NCBI GenBank assembly: GCA_019421365.1
Contig: JAHZFJ010000006.1
Span: 1 to 64,000 of the forward strand
Source of the DNA: Lachnospiraceae bacterium
GTDB taxonomy: Bacteria > Bacillota > Clostridia > Lachnospirales > Lachnospiraceae
Direction of reading: 5' to 3'
Length of the DNA: 64,000 nt
The translations under genes were made by a program, and so were the position numbers. Of this stretch, positions 51,625 to 61,234 are shown piece after piece. The first letter of the stretch is position 1; the number at the start of each line of letters is the position of its first letter. The notes under the pieces are model-generated. The model worked only from the letters and a program-made list of their open reading frames with translations. It searched no databases and was not told where the DNA came from.

Positions 51625-54063
51625 ATGAATACACCATTATCTTGGATTAAAGCTTATGTACCAGAACTTGATGTAACAGCACAAGAGTACACAGATGCAA
51701 TGACATTATCAGGTTCTAAGGTAGAAGGATATGAAAAATTAGATGCTGACTTAGATAAAATTGTAGTTGGTAAGATATTAAAGATAGAGAAACACCCAGA
51801 TGCAGATAAATTAATTATCTGTCAAGTTCAGATTTCAGCAGAAGGAGATCAAGTTCAAATCGTAACAGGAGCTCCTAACGTGAAAGAGGGAGATGTAATC
51901 CCAGTTGTTCTTGATGGAGGGCGTGTAGCTGGTGGTCATGATGGAGAAAAGCCTGCAGGCGGAATTAAAATTAAGAAGGGTAAACTTCGTGGAGTAGAAT
52001 CACATGGTATGATGTGTTCTATAGAAGAACTTGGTTCTACAAAAGAGATGTATCCAGATGCACCAGAAGACGGAATTTATATCTTCAGTGATAATCCTGA
52101 ATATGCCGATTTGAAAATCGGTTCTAGTGCAATTGAAGCATTAGGACTTAACGATGTAGTATTCGAATATGAAATTACATCAAATCGTGTGGATTGTTTC
52201 GGTGTAATTGGTATAGCAAGAGAAGCAGCTGCTACATTTGGTAAGAAATTCATTCCACCAGTTGTAGAAGTAAAAGAAAACAATGAGAAAACTTCTGATT
52301 ACATTAGCGTAGAAGTAGAAGATAAAGACCTTTGCCCACGTTATGTAGCAAGAGTGGTTAAGAATATCAAAATCGGACCATCACCAAAATGGATGCAAAG
52401 AAGACTTGCAGCTTGTGGAATCCGTCCAATCAACAACTTAGTTGATATTACGAACTATGTAATGGAAGAGTTTGCGCAACCAATGCATGCATATGACTTA
52501 GATCAAGTTGCAGGTAACAAGATTATAGTACGCCGTGCAAAAGATGGCGAAGTATTTGAAACCTTAGATGGTCAAGAAAGAAAACTAGATTCTTCTATAT
52601 TAATGATCTGTGATGCTGATAAACCAATTGGTCTTGCTGGTATCATGGGCGGAGAAAACTCTAAGATCACAGACGACGTTAAGACTGTATTATTCGAGGC
52701 AGCTTGTTTTAATGGAACAAATATCCGTCTATCAAGTAAAAAAGTTGGTTTAAGAACAGATGCATCTGGTAAATTTGAAAAAGGACTTGATCCAAACAAT
52801 GCAATGGATGCAATCAACCGTGCATGTCAATTAATCAATGACTTAGGAGTTGGTGAAGTTGTTGGTGGCTGCGTTGATGTATACGATGAAGTTCGTATGC
52901 CAAACCGTGTAGCATTCGAACCAGAAAGAATCAATAAATTACTTGGAACTGACCTTGATGCAGAAACTATGCTTGGTTATTTTAAAGCAATTGATTTAGA
53001 TTATGACAAAGAAACGAATGAAATTGTTGTTCCTACTTGGAGACAAGATATTCATCGTATGGCAGACCTAGCAGAGGAAGTTGCACGTTTCTATGGATAT
53101 GATAAAATCGGTTCAACACTTCCAACAGGTGAGGCGACTACAGGTAAGTTATCATTTAAGATGAGAATTGAGAATGTAGCTAGAGATATAGCAGAACATT
53201 TTGGATTTAATGAAGCGATGACATATTCATTCGAGAGTCCAAAAGTATTTGATAAATTATTAATCGCAGCTGATGATGCACTTCGTCAGACAGTAGTAAT
53301 CTCTAATCCACTTGGAGAGGATTACAGTATTATGAGAACAGTACCTCTTAATGGTATGCTTACTTCGTTATCAACAAACTACAATAGAAGAAACAAAGAT
53401 GTTCGTCTATACGAAATCGGTAACATCTATATACCAAAAGCATTACCATTAACAGAACTTCCAGATGAGAGAACACAGTTCACACTTGGAATGTACGGTG
53501 CAGGTGATTTCTTCGATCTAAAAGGTGTTGTAGAAGAGTATCTTGAAAAGATTGGATTAAAAGGGGTAAAGACTTATGATCCAAAAGCAGGAAAAACTTT
53601 CTTACACCCAGGACGACAAGCAAATATAATCTATGACGGTGTTGTAATTGGATATCTTGGTGAAGTTCACCCAGATGTACTTGATAATTACGATATTGGC
53701 GAGAAGGCTTATATCGCAGTACTAGATATGCCAGAAGTTGAGGCACGTGCAGGATTCAATGTGAAATACGAAGGAATTGCAAAGTACCCAGCTGTAACAC
53801 GTGATATCAGTATGGTGATGGAAAAGTCAATCTTGGCTGGTGATGTAGAAGCAATTATTCGTAAGAATGGTGGCAAGATTCTTGAATCTGTTACTTTATT
53901 TGATATCTACGAAGGAGCACAGATTAAAGAGGGTTATAAATCTATGGCATATTCAATTAGCTTCCGTGCAAAAGATAGAACATTAGAAGATAAAGACGTG
54001 AACGAAGTAATGACTAAGATCTTAAATGGCTTATCAAAAATTGGAATCGAATTACGCCAGTAA
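51625..54063 (+). CDS. pheT: phenylalanyl-tRNA synthetase beta subunit
   Basis: Encodes 812 residues. The tRNA-binding OB domain near 40-150 has KHPDADKLIICQVQ and HGMMCSIEELG. The B5 domain has RDIHRMADLAEEVARFYGYD at its end near 480. The core and the C-terminal ferredoxin-fold anticodon domain (KYPAVTRDISMV near 715) follow. The ATG at 51625 matches the usual start MNTPLSWIKAYV; an in-frame ATG at 51613 lies in the upstream structured element. No adequate ribosome site lies in the linear sequence just before it, only the AGGAG across that element. Confidence 0.95.
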   Translation: MNTPLSWIKAYVPELDVTAQEYTDAMTLSGSKVEGYEKLDADLDKIVVGKILKIEKHPDADKLIICQVQISAEGDQVQIVTGAPNVKEGDVIPVVLDGGRVAGGHDGEKPAGGIKIKKGKLRGVESHGMMCSIEELGSTKEMYPDAPEDGIYIFSDNPEYADLKIGSSAIEALGLNDVVFEYEITSNRVDCFGVIGIAREAAATFGKKFIPPVVEVKENNEKTSDYISVEVEDKDLCPRYVARVVKNIKIGPSPKWMQRRLAACGIRPINNLVDITNYVMEEFAQPMHAYDLDQVAGNKIIVRRAKDGEVFETLDGQERKLDSSILMICDADKPIGLAGIMGGENSKITDDVKTVLFEAACFNGTNIRLSSKKVGLRTDASGKFEKGLDPNNAMDAINRACQLINDLGVGEVVGGCVDVYDEVRMPNRVAFEPERINKLLGTDLDAETMLGYFKAIDLDYDKETNEIVVPTWRQDIHRMADLAEEVARFYGYDKIGSTLPTGEATTGKLSFKMRIENVARDIAEHFGFNEAMTYSFESPKVFDKLLIAADDALRQTVVISNPLGEDYSIMRTVPLNGMLTSLSTNYNRRNKDVRLYEIGNIYIPKALPLTELPDERTQFTLGMYGAGDFFDLKGVVEEYLEKIGLKGVKTYDPKAGKTFLHPGRQANIIYDGVVIGYLGEVHPDVLDNYDIGEKAYIAVLDMPEVEARAGFNVKYEGIAKYPAVTRDISMVMEKSILAGDVEAIIRKNGGKILESVTLFDIYEGAQIKEGYKSMAYSISFRAKDRTLEDKDVNEVMTKILNGLSKIGIELRQ

Positions 54064-54075
54064 TTAATAATTAAG

Positions 54076-54120
54076 AGGGTTGTCGCACTAATATATTTTA
54101 TATGTTTTTGCGGCAGCCCT
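54076..54120 (+). terminator. hairpin after pheT
   Basis: AGGGTTGTCGC pairs with GCGGCAGCCCT (11 bp with two G-U pairs) around a T-rich loop. No T run follows, so termination is uncertain. The gap up to 54251 also has TTGACA at 54171 with GATAAT too close behind it; the promoter of the next gene is unclear. Confidence 0.5.
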
Positions 54121-54251
54121 GTTGTTGCTATTCAGACATTGACTTAGTAACAAATTATTCAGACAAACTTTTGACAAATTTCTGTGATAATCTACCAATA
54201 ACAATTGGGAATTATCCCATATTCAACCAGGAAGAAATAGGAGGGAACTTC

Positions 54252-56786
54252 ATGAAGAAACTAGCAAAGAAAATAGCCGTATTCATGGCAGTATTGCTAA
54301 TTGCTTCTGCATTTACAGTACCACAGTACTCAGAGGCAGCTACAGCAGCACCAAAGTTAAATGTAACAAAGAAAACAATTACTGGTGTAGGCACAACTTA
54401 CAAATTAACAGTTAAGAACCAAAAAGCAGGTTGCAAGTATGCGTGGAAATCCTCAAACACTAAAGTTGCGACTGTAAAAGGTAGTAATGGCAGTGGTACA
54501 GTAACTGCAGTTGCGAAAGGAACAGCTACAATAACATGTACGATTACATATTCGTCAGGAACAAAGCGTACTCTTTCATCTGCAATTACAGTTAAGGTAC
54601 CATCAACGGCTGTTAAGATTAGTAATGCTAACATCGTAAATAACGTTCATGTGATTGAGATGGGAAGTACCTATGATTTTAATCGTAAACTTACTCCATC
54701 TACATCATCAGATAAAACGTATTGGAGTGTAGAACCAGCAGAATACGGTACAATTGATAAGAATGGTGTGTTCACCCCTGCGAAAACAGGAACATTCAAT
54801 ATCGTTGCAACGGCAGCTGATTCTAAGACAAAAGCAGCAACTAGTACCGTAAAAGATACAATTATAGTAAATGTAGTAGAGAAAACATCAGGAGTTTCTT
54901 CTGTAGCGCTAAAAGGTGCAGATGAATTAGTTATTACATTCTCAACTGCAATTAATCCTTCAACCGTAGTAAATACAGATACGAATCAGTTAACTTCAGC
55001 GATCGTTATCGCAGCTGGTAAAGATTCAAAAGGAAATCAAGCAGCTGATTTTGGAACATTAACAGGAACACTTTCAGATGATCAAAAAGTATTGTCAATT
55101 AAAGCTTCTAATACATTCAATGGTGTATATACAGTGAATGTTTCAAGTGAGGTATTAACGAAAGAAGGGAAAGCAATTGACCCTTATGTAAAATCCATTT
55201 CATTAGTAGATAATGTACCACCTGCATATCTAGGGTCTACTATAGATGACTCTGGTATGAAATCAACATTAAACTTTAGTGAAGCAATTGATGTTTCTAA
55301 TATGACTATTGCATCTGTACAAAGTGCATCTTCCATGTCAGCTATTGAGAATGCGGCACTTATGTCACCAACTAATTATGTATTATCTGCAGATAGAAAG
55401 TCATTAACTATTGATTTATCAAGTGTTGGTATTAATAATGCATCTAGATCATACACGGTTACATTACAAGGTGTAAAGGATATTGCAGGAAATTATTCTG
55501 CACAAAACTTCATCTCTGTATATGTATATTATGATACAAGTACAAAACCACAAGCTACAGTAGTTAACATTACTCGTACAGCATATGAAACAGTAACGGT
55601 ACAATTTAGCCGTTCAATCCAACCATATGGAACTGGAGTATTAACAGTAAATGGTACGCCTATATATTCAGCTAGTGTTGATCCAGATAACAATAAATTA
55701 GTTCACTTTACATTACCAACTGAAGTTGCGGCATTATCGGGAGGCCAAACGGTATCTATTCAAGGTTGGAGAGCATATAACGTATCTTCTACTGATACAA
55801 CAGCCAATACTCCTGTAACTAGAACGATTAACTTCTCACCTGATACATCAGCTCCAGTGATTACGAGCTCCAAATTAACAAATGCAAATGGTGTATATAC
55901 ATTAACATTAGAATATTCAGAACCTGTAACAGTGGTAACGACAAAAGGTACTTTAGCAGCAAAAGTTATTACAGCAAGTGATGATATCTACCCAAGTAAT
56001 AATATAAATTATACAGCGACTGTAGAGAAGAAAACAGTTAGCTTAGTATTAGATAGCAAGCAAATGACGATGTCAGGCAAGTATGAGATTGCAATTCCAG
56101 CAGGATTTGTAAGAGATGCTTATTTTAACAAGAGTACGAAAGTAACTGTTAATGTAACATCTAGCGCAACTGCAGATACAACATTACCAGCACCAACATC
56201 AATCGCACAATCAAACGAAGATGGAAGTGTAATTGTAATTAAGTTCGGACAAAAGTTAGATTTAGCCTCAGCACAAAATGTATCAAACTATACCGTTGCA
56301 GGTGCAGTTGTGTCAAAGGCAGAAGTTGTATCGAACACGAATTCATTAGCAGAAGTGCATTTAACATTAGTATCTGGAAGTATCAAATATAATTCGAATT
56401 ATCCAGTTACAATCAATGGTGTGAAAGGGTATAATAATTCTTATAATGCAATAACAAATTATACACAGACGATCACATTAAAAGAAAACGTTGCACCAAC
56501 GATTGTATCAGCTAGATTAACAGATGTTAAAGATGGTATTGTTCTTACATTCAGCGAACCAGTAATGGGAGTAGCTTCTTTTGACGTATATATCAATGGA
56601 GCACTATATCGCAAAGCGACAGAAACATCAGTAGCTTACAACTCATCAAATAATACTATTACAATCTATCTTAATAGTGTTGTAAGTACTTCTTCTGGCT
56701 TAACTTTAATACCAGCAGCAGACAACAACCTAAAAGATGCAAATGGTAATGCGGCTCAGATCAGTCCAACTGTGTATGTATATTAG
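54252..56786 (+). CDS. secreted Ig-like (Big_2/SbsA-type) surface protein 1
   Basis: Encodes 844 residues from the ATG 7 nt after AGGAGGG. A signal peptide ends near YSEA-AT (about residue 29). Residues 33-120 form a Big_2 domain (AWKSSNTKVATVKGS, AVAKGTATITCTI), and a second follows to about 215 (YDFNRKLTPS, WSVEP, FTPAKTGTFNIVATA). Four or more domains with S-layer-like FSEAI/FSEPV strands fill the rest. No SLH, LPXTG or enzymatic motif is visible. It is probably a cell-surface or S-layer-associated structural protein. It is a tandem paralogue of the next gene. Confidence 0.85.
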   Translation: MKKLAKKIAVFMAVLLIASAFTVPQYSEAATAAPKLNVTKKTITGVGTTYKLTVKNQKAGCKYAWKSSNTKVATVKGSNGSGTVTAVAKGTATITCTITYSSGTKRTLSSAITVKVPSTAVKISNANIVNNVHVIEMGSTYDFNRKLTPSTSSDKTYWSVEPAEYGTIDKNGVFTPAKTGTFNIVATAADSKTKAATSTVKDTIIVNVVEKTSGVSSVALKGADELVITFSTAINPSTVVNTDTNQLTSAIVIAAGKDSKGNQAADFGTLTGTLSDDQKVLSIKASNTFNGVYTVNVSSEVLTKEGKAIDPYVKSISLVDNVPPAYLGSTIDDSGMKSTLNFSEAIDVSNMTIASVQSASSMSAIENAALMSPTNYVLSADRKSLTIDLSSVGINNASRSYTVTLQGVKDIAGNYSAQNFISVYVYYDTSTKPQATVVNITRTAYETVTVQFSRSIQPYGTGVLTVNGTPIYSASVDPDNNKLVHFTLPTEVAALSGGQTVSIQGWRAYNVSSTDTTANTPVTRTINFSPDTSAPVITSSKLTNANGVYTLTLEYSEPVTVVTTKGTLAAKVITASDDIYPSNNINYTATVEKKTVSLVLDSKQMTMSGKYEIAIPAGFVRDAYFNKSTKVTVNVTSSATADTTLPAPTSIAQSNEDGSVIVIKFGQKLDLASAQNVSNYTVAGAVVSKAEVVSNTNSLAEVHLTLVSGSIKYNSNYPVTINGVKGYNNSYNAITNYTQTITLKENVAPTIVSARLTDVKDGIVLTFSEPVMGVASFDVYINGALYRKATETSVAYNSSNNTITIYLNSVVSTSSGLTLIPAADNNLKDANGNAAQISPTVYVY

Positions 56787-56796
56787 GAGGAAATGA

Positions 56797-59334
56797 ATGA
56801 AGCATAAGAGACGAATGAAACTGGCTTTCTTGCTAGTCGTGCTCTTACTGGTACAAGTGATTCAGCCAATTGGCGTACTATCATCAAAGGCTGCGGCAAC
56901 TCCAAAACTTAATAAATCAAATATTACTTTGAGTAATACTGGTGATACTTATACCTTGGTTGTTAAGAATAAGAGAAGTGGATCAAAATATAGTTGGTCC
57001 ACTTCTAACAAAAAAGTTGCTACAGTTAATAAGTACGGTGTGGTTAAAGCTGTAAAGGGTGGTAGTGCAACAATTCGTTGTAAGATTACCTTTGCATCTA
57101 AGAAAACAAAGACACTAACTTGTGCAGTAACAGTACGTATTCCAGCAACTGAAGTATCAATAACAAACAAAAAGCTAACGGCAAACAATTGTCAGACGAT
57201 TAAAGTTGGAGAACAATATGACTTTAATAGAAAGCTAACACCAAGTTCAGCTACAGATAATACATATTGGACTATCGAAGATACTTCTATAGCTACTGTA
57301 GATTCGAAAGGTGTGGTTACTGCTAAGAAAAAAGGATTGACAAGATTGATTGCAACTACAGGAACAAGTAGAACAAGTGCGAACAAAGGTATTGTGAATG
57401 ATGCTATTAATCTATATGTAATTGGAGATACAGCAGAAGTAATCAGTGTTAATCAAGCCAGCGCTAATGTGATTCAGATTGCATTCAGTGATCCAATCAA
57501 TCCAGATACTGTATTGAACCTAGATGGAACTAAGACATTGCTAGATAATATTTCATTCTTAGCACTTAGAGACGATTATGGTAAGCAAGCGAGTGCCTAT
57601 GGCAAAATTACAGGAGAATTCTCAACAGATTATACTTTATTAACCCTTAAGAGCGAAATGCCTTTCAAGGGTAAATATAAGATTACAATTAAAAATCTTG
57701 GAACCAAGTCACAGAAACTAGTGGATCAATATGTAAGAACTGTAGAATTAGGTGATACAGTTGCACCAAAATACGTTGATACAACAGTAGACGAGACTGG
57801 ATTAATTGCTTCTATAAACTTTAGTGAACCAATTAAAATCTCAGGTATGACGATAGAAGCAGTATCTCGTGCAGATGGTGTTACTATGAATGCTCTATCA
57901 ACAGCAGTATTAAAGAATAAATCAATCTATCGTTTGTCGTCTGATGCGACATCAATAATTGTTAATATGAATAATATTAACGCGAATGATAAAAACAAGC
58001 TAATCTATGTATTGGTGAAAGGTATTGAAGATTTAGCAGGCAATAAGACAGATCCCGAATCTATATCAATGCAAGTATTTAGCGATACAAGTACGAAAGC
58101 ACAAGCAAATCTAGTAAGTCTTGAACGTACAGGATACTATACAATAACAGCTACATATGACCGTGCAATTGAAAAACCAGGTACATTATATGTCAAAGGG
58201 GTCTCATGTATAGGTATAGTTGATTCGAAAGACAAGAAAGTAGTTAAATATTCAATTCCAGCATCGGTAGCAACGTTGACAGGAGCACAATCCGTAAATG
58301 TACAAGGATTTAGTGGTTATAATGTATCAAGCTCTGCAACTTATACGAATGTTACTCGTACAATTGACTTTACAATTAGTGCAATGGCTGATGCGCCAAG
58401 ATTAGTTGATTATTCGACAGATAGCAAGACGAATATGATTACGCTTAACTATTCTGAAAAGGTTCATTTATCGTTAAGTAATGGTACATTACCAGCATCT
58501 GTTACAGTAACATATACGGGTACAACTTATACGTACACATATTCAACAACAATTCCTTATCAAGCGGTAGTAACGGATAATGTTGTTAAGATCATACTCG
58601 ATGCAGAGAGCATGCAACAAGTTGGTACGTACCTTGTAACAATCCCTGCAGCGTTCGTAACTGATGAGGATGATATACCGAATAATACAACAGAAACAAT
58701 TGCGATTGTTAAGACAGAAGCAACAACGACTCCAGGTACCAATGCATTGCCAGCACCAGTAAGTGTATTCCAAGCTGCTAATGACAATAGTGTTATTAAT
58801 GTAGTATTTGAGAACAAACTTGATGTGGCGTCTGCAACAAAAGCAAGTAATTATACATTTGATAACGGAGTAGTGGTTGAATCGGCGACATTAACACAGA
58901 ATGATAAGACAAAAGCGGTAGTTCAACTTAGAGTAGCACTCGCTTCGATTATCGATACTGCAGAATATAATTTAACAATAAATGGTGTTATGGGATATAG
59001 CGGAAGTTATGGAGCTATAGATGCAACCCCAATTAAGGTAACATTGAAAGAAAATAATCCGCCAACCATTATATCGGCAGTATTAACATCAGATTCGACG
59101 ATTGTGTTAACATTCACGGAGCCAGTAAGAGGAAGTCTGAACTGTACAGTAACACAGAATGGAAATATTCTTACACAGTATGGTAGTCCGGTAATCTCTG
59201 ATGTATATGCAACAATTTCGTTGAATACAAGTGTAACAGGAACTAGTGGAATTTATCTTCTGATTAACAGTAATTTAGCCGATTATGCAGGAAATCTGGC
59301 TATTATATCAGATGGAGCAATTGCAGTAAATTAG
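56797..59334 (+). CDS. secreted Ig-like (Big_2/SbsA-type) surface protein 2
   Basis: Encodes 845 residues and begins 10 bp after its paralogue, with AGGAGG upstream. Signal peptide residues 1-35 (LAFLLVVLLLVQVIQPIG). It has the same domain order: Big_2 with YSWSTSNKKVATVNKYGVVK, a second domain with YDFNRKLTPSSATDNTYW, then SbsA-like segments with NFSEPIKISGM, NYSEKVHLS and LTFTEPVRG. Overall length and marker motifs match protein 1 closely, while the residues have diverged. This indicates an old tandem duplication with separated roles or antigenic variation. Confidence 0.85.
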   Translation: MKHKRRMKLAFLLVVLLLVQVIQPIGVLSSKAAATPKLNKSNITLSNTGDTYTLVVKNKRSGSKYSWSTSNKKVATVNKYGVVKAVKGGSATIRCKITFASKKTKTLTCAVTVRIPATEVSITNKKLTANNCQTIKVGEQYDFNRKLTPSSATDNTYWTIEDTSIATVDSKGVVTAKKKGLTRLIATTGTSRTSANKGIVNDAINLYVIGDTAEVISVNQASANVIQIAFSDPINPDTVLNLDGTKTLLDNISFLALRDDYGKQASAYGKITGEFSTDYTLLTLKSEMPFKGKYKITIKNLGTKSQKLVDQYVRTVELGDTVAPKYVDTTVDETGLIASINFSEPIKISGMTIEAVSRADGVTMNALSTAVLKNKSIYRLSSDATSIIVNMNNINANDKNKLIYVLVKGIEDLAGNKTDPESISMQVFSDTSTKAQANLVSLERTGYYTITATYDRAIEKPGTLYVKGVSCIGIVDSKDKKVVKYSIPASVATLTGAQSVNVQGFSGYNVSSSATYTNVTRTIDFTISAMADAPRLVDYSTDSKTNMITLNYSEKVHLSLSNGTLPASVTVTYTGTTYTYTYSTTIPYQAVVTDNVVKIILDAESMQQVGTYLVTIPAAFVTDEDDIPNNTTETIAIVKTEATTTPGTNALPAPVSVFQAANDNSVINVVFENKLDVASATKASNYTFDNGVVVESATLTQNDKTKAVVQLRVALASIIDTAEYNLTINGVMGYSGSYGAIDATPIKVTLKENNPPTIISAVLTSDSTIVLTFTEPVRGSLNCTVTQNGNILTQYGSPVISDVYATISLNTSVTGTSGIYLLINSNLADYAGNLAIISDGAIAVN

Positions 59335-59394
59335 AAAGAATTTTTTTCCTCTTTACCTTTGTGAAGCAATGATTTATAATTAATATGTTTCTAT

Positions 59395-59432
59395 AATTAC
59401 ATCCTTCCAGTATTTACTAGAAGGATGTAATT
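59395..59432. terminator. hairpin after the surface-protein genes
   Basis: AATTACATCCTTC and GAAGGATGTAATT form a perfect 13-bp stem with a 12-nt loop. It lacks a T run, so it may be a weak terminator or an RNA stabiliser. Confidence 0.6.
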
Positions 59433-59464
59433 GCGTATAAAGGTCGGTAAGGAGTGTGTAATCC

Positions 59465-59929
59465 TTGAAGAGGAAGACAAAAGAAATCATTAGAGTCTTG
59501 CTGTGGTTTTTCTTTATTATATATATGGTTGCCTTGACATATTTTTTGTTCTTTAGCGAAGGATTTGGTAGAGTCATGGGAGGAGAATACCGTTATAATT
59601 TGCAGCTGTTTCGAGAGATAAGAAGATTTATTGTATATAGACGAGAAGTAGGTTTTACAAGTTTCATGATTAACATCGTTGGTAATATTGTTGCCTTTAT
59701 TCCGTTTGGATTTATACTTCCAGCTATAAGTCCACGTAATAGAAAGTTTTTGAATATAGCATTACTTAGCTTTGAACTTACATTATCCATTGAACTTATG
59801 CAGTTAGTACTGCAAGTGGGTTCTTTTGATGTGGATGATATCTTCTTAAACCTTATGGGTGGAATAATTGGATATATATTATTTGCCATTGGACATCGAT
59901 GTATAATTGGTTTTAAGAAAAAAAGCTGA
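59465..59929 (+). CDS. VanZ family membrane protein
   Basis: Encodes 154 residues from a TTG after AAGGAG. Four hydrophobic segments are seen (about 10-30, 68-85, 93-113, 120-140). NIVGNIVAFIPFGFILP near 67 and IELMQLVLQVGSFDVDDIFLNLMGG near 108 (split: IELMQLVLQVGSFD and VDDIFLNLMGG) are the VanZ signature. VanZ-like proteins confer low-level glycopeptide (teicoplanin) tolerance in some hosts, but most are uncharacterised. A VanRS-like pair lies 600 bp downstream. Confidence 0.88.
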   Translation: MKRKTKEIIRVLLWFFFIIYMVALTYFLFFSEGFGRVMGGEYRYNLQLFREIRRFIVYRREVGFTSFMINIVGNIVAFIPFGFILPAISPRNRKFLNIALLSFELTLSIELMQLVLQVGSFDVDDIFLNLMGGIIGYILFAIGHRCIIGFKKKS

Positions 59930-59964
59930 TAACGCAATCAACGTAGCGAAATGTATGGAGCAGT

Positions 59965-60063
59965 GTTGAAAGAATATCAAAAATTAAGAAAGGAGACATG
60001 CATTGCCTTCGTTTAATGATTTTATAAAGGCAGTTTCACAAGTGGATTAGTGAAATGCATGGG
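59965..60063 (+). repeat. 99-nt structured leader element, copy before the small membrane protein
   Basis: It aligns gap-free with 51519-51617. The first 21 nt are identical, then AGAAAGGAG, CATGC (pairs with GCATG at 60057-60061), TGCC/GGCA, and the hairpin TTCAC-AAGTGGATTA-GTGAA. One stem pair changes from A-T to T-A and another from G-U to A-U relative to the pheT copy. The ATG at 60071 follows at the same 12-nt offset from the internal ATG as in pheT. Confidence 0.75.
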
Positions 60064-60070
60064 CATAATA

Positions 60071-60391
60071 ATGAGAAGGAAAAAGAAAGATGATTTTAAG
60101 TTCTCGGACAAGTTCCATCCCTTGCTAGGAATTATAGGGGTTGTCTTGGCATTACTTGTATTAATAGCTACATGCGTACTGTTCTATATCTCAAGTACAA
60201 GTGCTGGTAATGCTGGGGTGTGGATTGGATTTGCTGGGCTTGGATTATTTATTATTAATATAGTAGGATTTGTACTTTCTGTTCGGGGATTCCGTATGCA
60301 AGATATTTATTATCATTTCCCCATTGCAGGAATAATGTTAAATGGTTCTTTGTTTGTTGTATTTCTTCTGTTATATATTGTAGGAATTTAG
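60071..60391 (+). CDS. small membrane protein of unknown function
   Basis: Encodes 106 residues. A basic cytosolic start (RRKKKDDFKFSDKFHP) is followed by three hydrophobic segments: about 18-42, 50-70 and 82-104. I do not recognise a characterised family; similar short proteins occur in Lachnospiraceae. It has no ribosome site in the linear sequence just upstream; the AGGAG of the 99-nt element is the only candidate. An in-frame ATG at 60059 inside the element would add four residues. Confidence 0.7.
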   Translation: MRRKKKDDFKFSDKFHPLLGIIGVVLALLVLIATCVLFYISSTSAGNAGVWIGFAGLGLFIINIVGFVLSVRGFRMQDIYYHFPIAGIMLNGSLFVVFLLLYIVGI

Positions 60392-60397
60392 CTGATA

Positions 60398-60446
60398 AGA
60401 CGAGGTTGTTTACCGACGTGAATGGGTAAGAAACATCGTCTTTTTT
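60398..60446 (+). terminator. terminator after the small membrane protein
   Basis: AAGACGA-GGTTGTTTACC pairs with GGTAAGAAAC-ATCGTCTT (a few mismatches), followed by a T run. Confidence 0.75.
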
Positions 60447-60538
60447 CTTGTAAGAAAAAAGTAAGATTTGTATACTAAATTATGTGATATGATGGAAGCA
60501 TATATCTATTCAGGAATTTTGAATCGAGAGAGGGTTTA

Positions 60539-61234
60539 ATGATGACAATACTTATAGTTGATGATGATAAAGAAATAGCAGATTTAGTAGAGATCTATCT
60601 GGTAGCGGAGGGGTATCAGGTCTTCAAAGCATATCATGCAAAGGAAGCATTAGATATCCTAAAGAAGGAAGAGTTACATCTGGTAATCTTAGATATTATG
60701 ATGCCGGGTATCGATGGTATTCAGTTATGCAAACAAATTCGAGTAGACAATGCTGTGCCAATCATTATGCTTAGTGCAAAGTCAACGGATGACGATAAGA
60801 TAAAAGGGCTGGCAACAGGGGCAGATGATTATGTAACAAAGCCTTTCAATCCATTAGAATTAATTGCAAGAGTTAAATCACAATTACGTAGATACACACA
60901 GTTTAATAGCGGACAATCTAGTGAAAAGCAAGAGAAAGTTATTCAACTTGAAAATCTAATGATTAATAGAGAGACACACTCAGTTAGAGCCTATGAGCGT
61001 GATGTAAAATTGACACCAATTGAGTTCGAGATTCTATTCCTATTAGCATCGAATAAAGGAAAAGTGTTCAGTACGGAAGAAATCTTCGAACGTGTATGGA
61101 ACGAGAAAATCTTCGAAGCAAATAATACCGTAATGGTACATATTAGAAGAATACGTGAGAAGGTTGAATTAGATTCTAGAGAAGCACAGATTATCAAAAC
61201 CGTATGGGGAGTGGGATACAAAATTGATGAATAA
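60539..61234 (+). CDS. OmpR/VanR-type response regulator
   Basis: Encodes 231 residues. The receiver opens ILIVDDDKEIADLVEIYL, has the phospho-acceptor Asp in VILDIMMPGIDG near 53 and the Lys in YVTKPFNPLEL near 102. A winged helix follows, with LTPIEFEILFLLASNKGKVF near 157 and VWGVGYKIDE at the end. It is VanR-like and overlaps its kinase gene. A GAGAGGG ribosome site precedes. Confidence 0.94.
   Translation: MMTILIVDDDKEIADLVEIYLVAEGYQVFKAYHAKEALDILKKEELHLVILDIMMPGIDGIQLCKQIRVDNAVPIIMLSAKSTDDDKIKGLATGADDYVTKPFNPLELIARVKSQLRRYTQFNSGQSSEKQEKVIQLENLMINRETHSVRAYERDVKLTPIEFEILFLLASNKGKVFSTEEIFERVWNEKIFEANNTVMVHIRRIREKVELDSREAQIIKTVWGVGYKIDE

Noticed and set aside
54171..54191. Promoter TTGACA with GATAAT before surface protein 1
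   Set aside because: The spacer is only 9 bp, which is too short for a sigma-A promoter.
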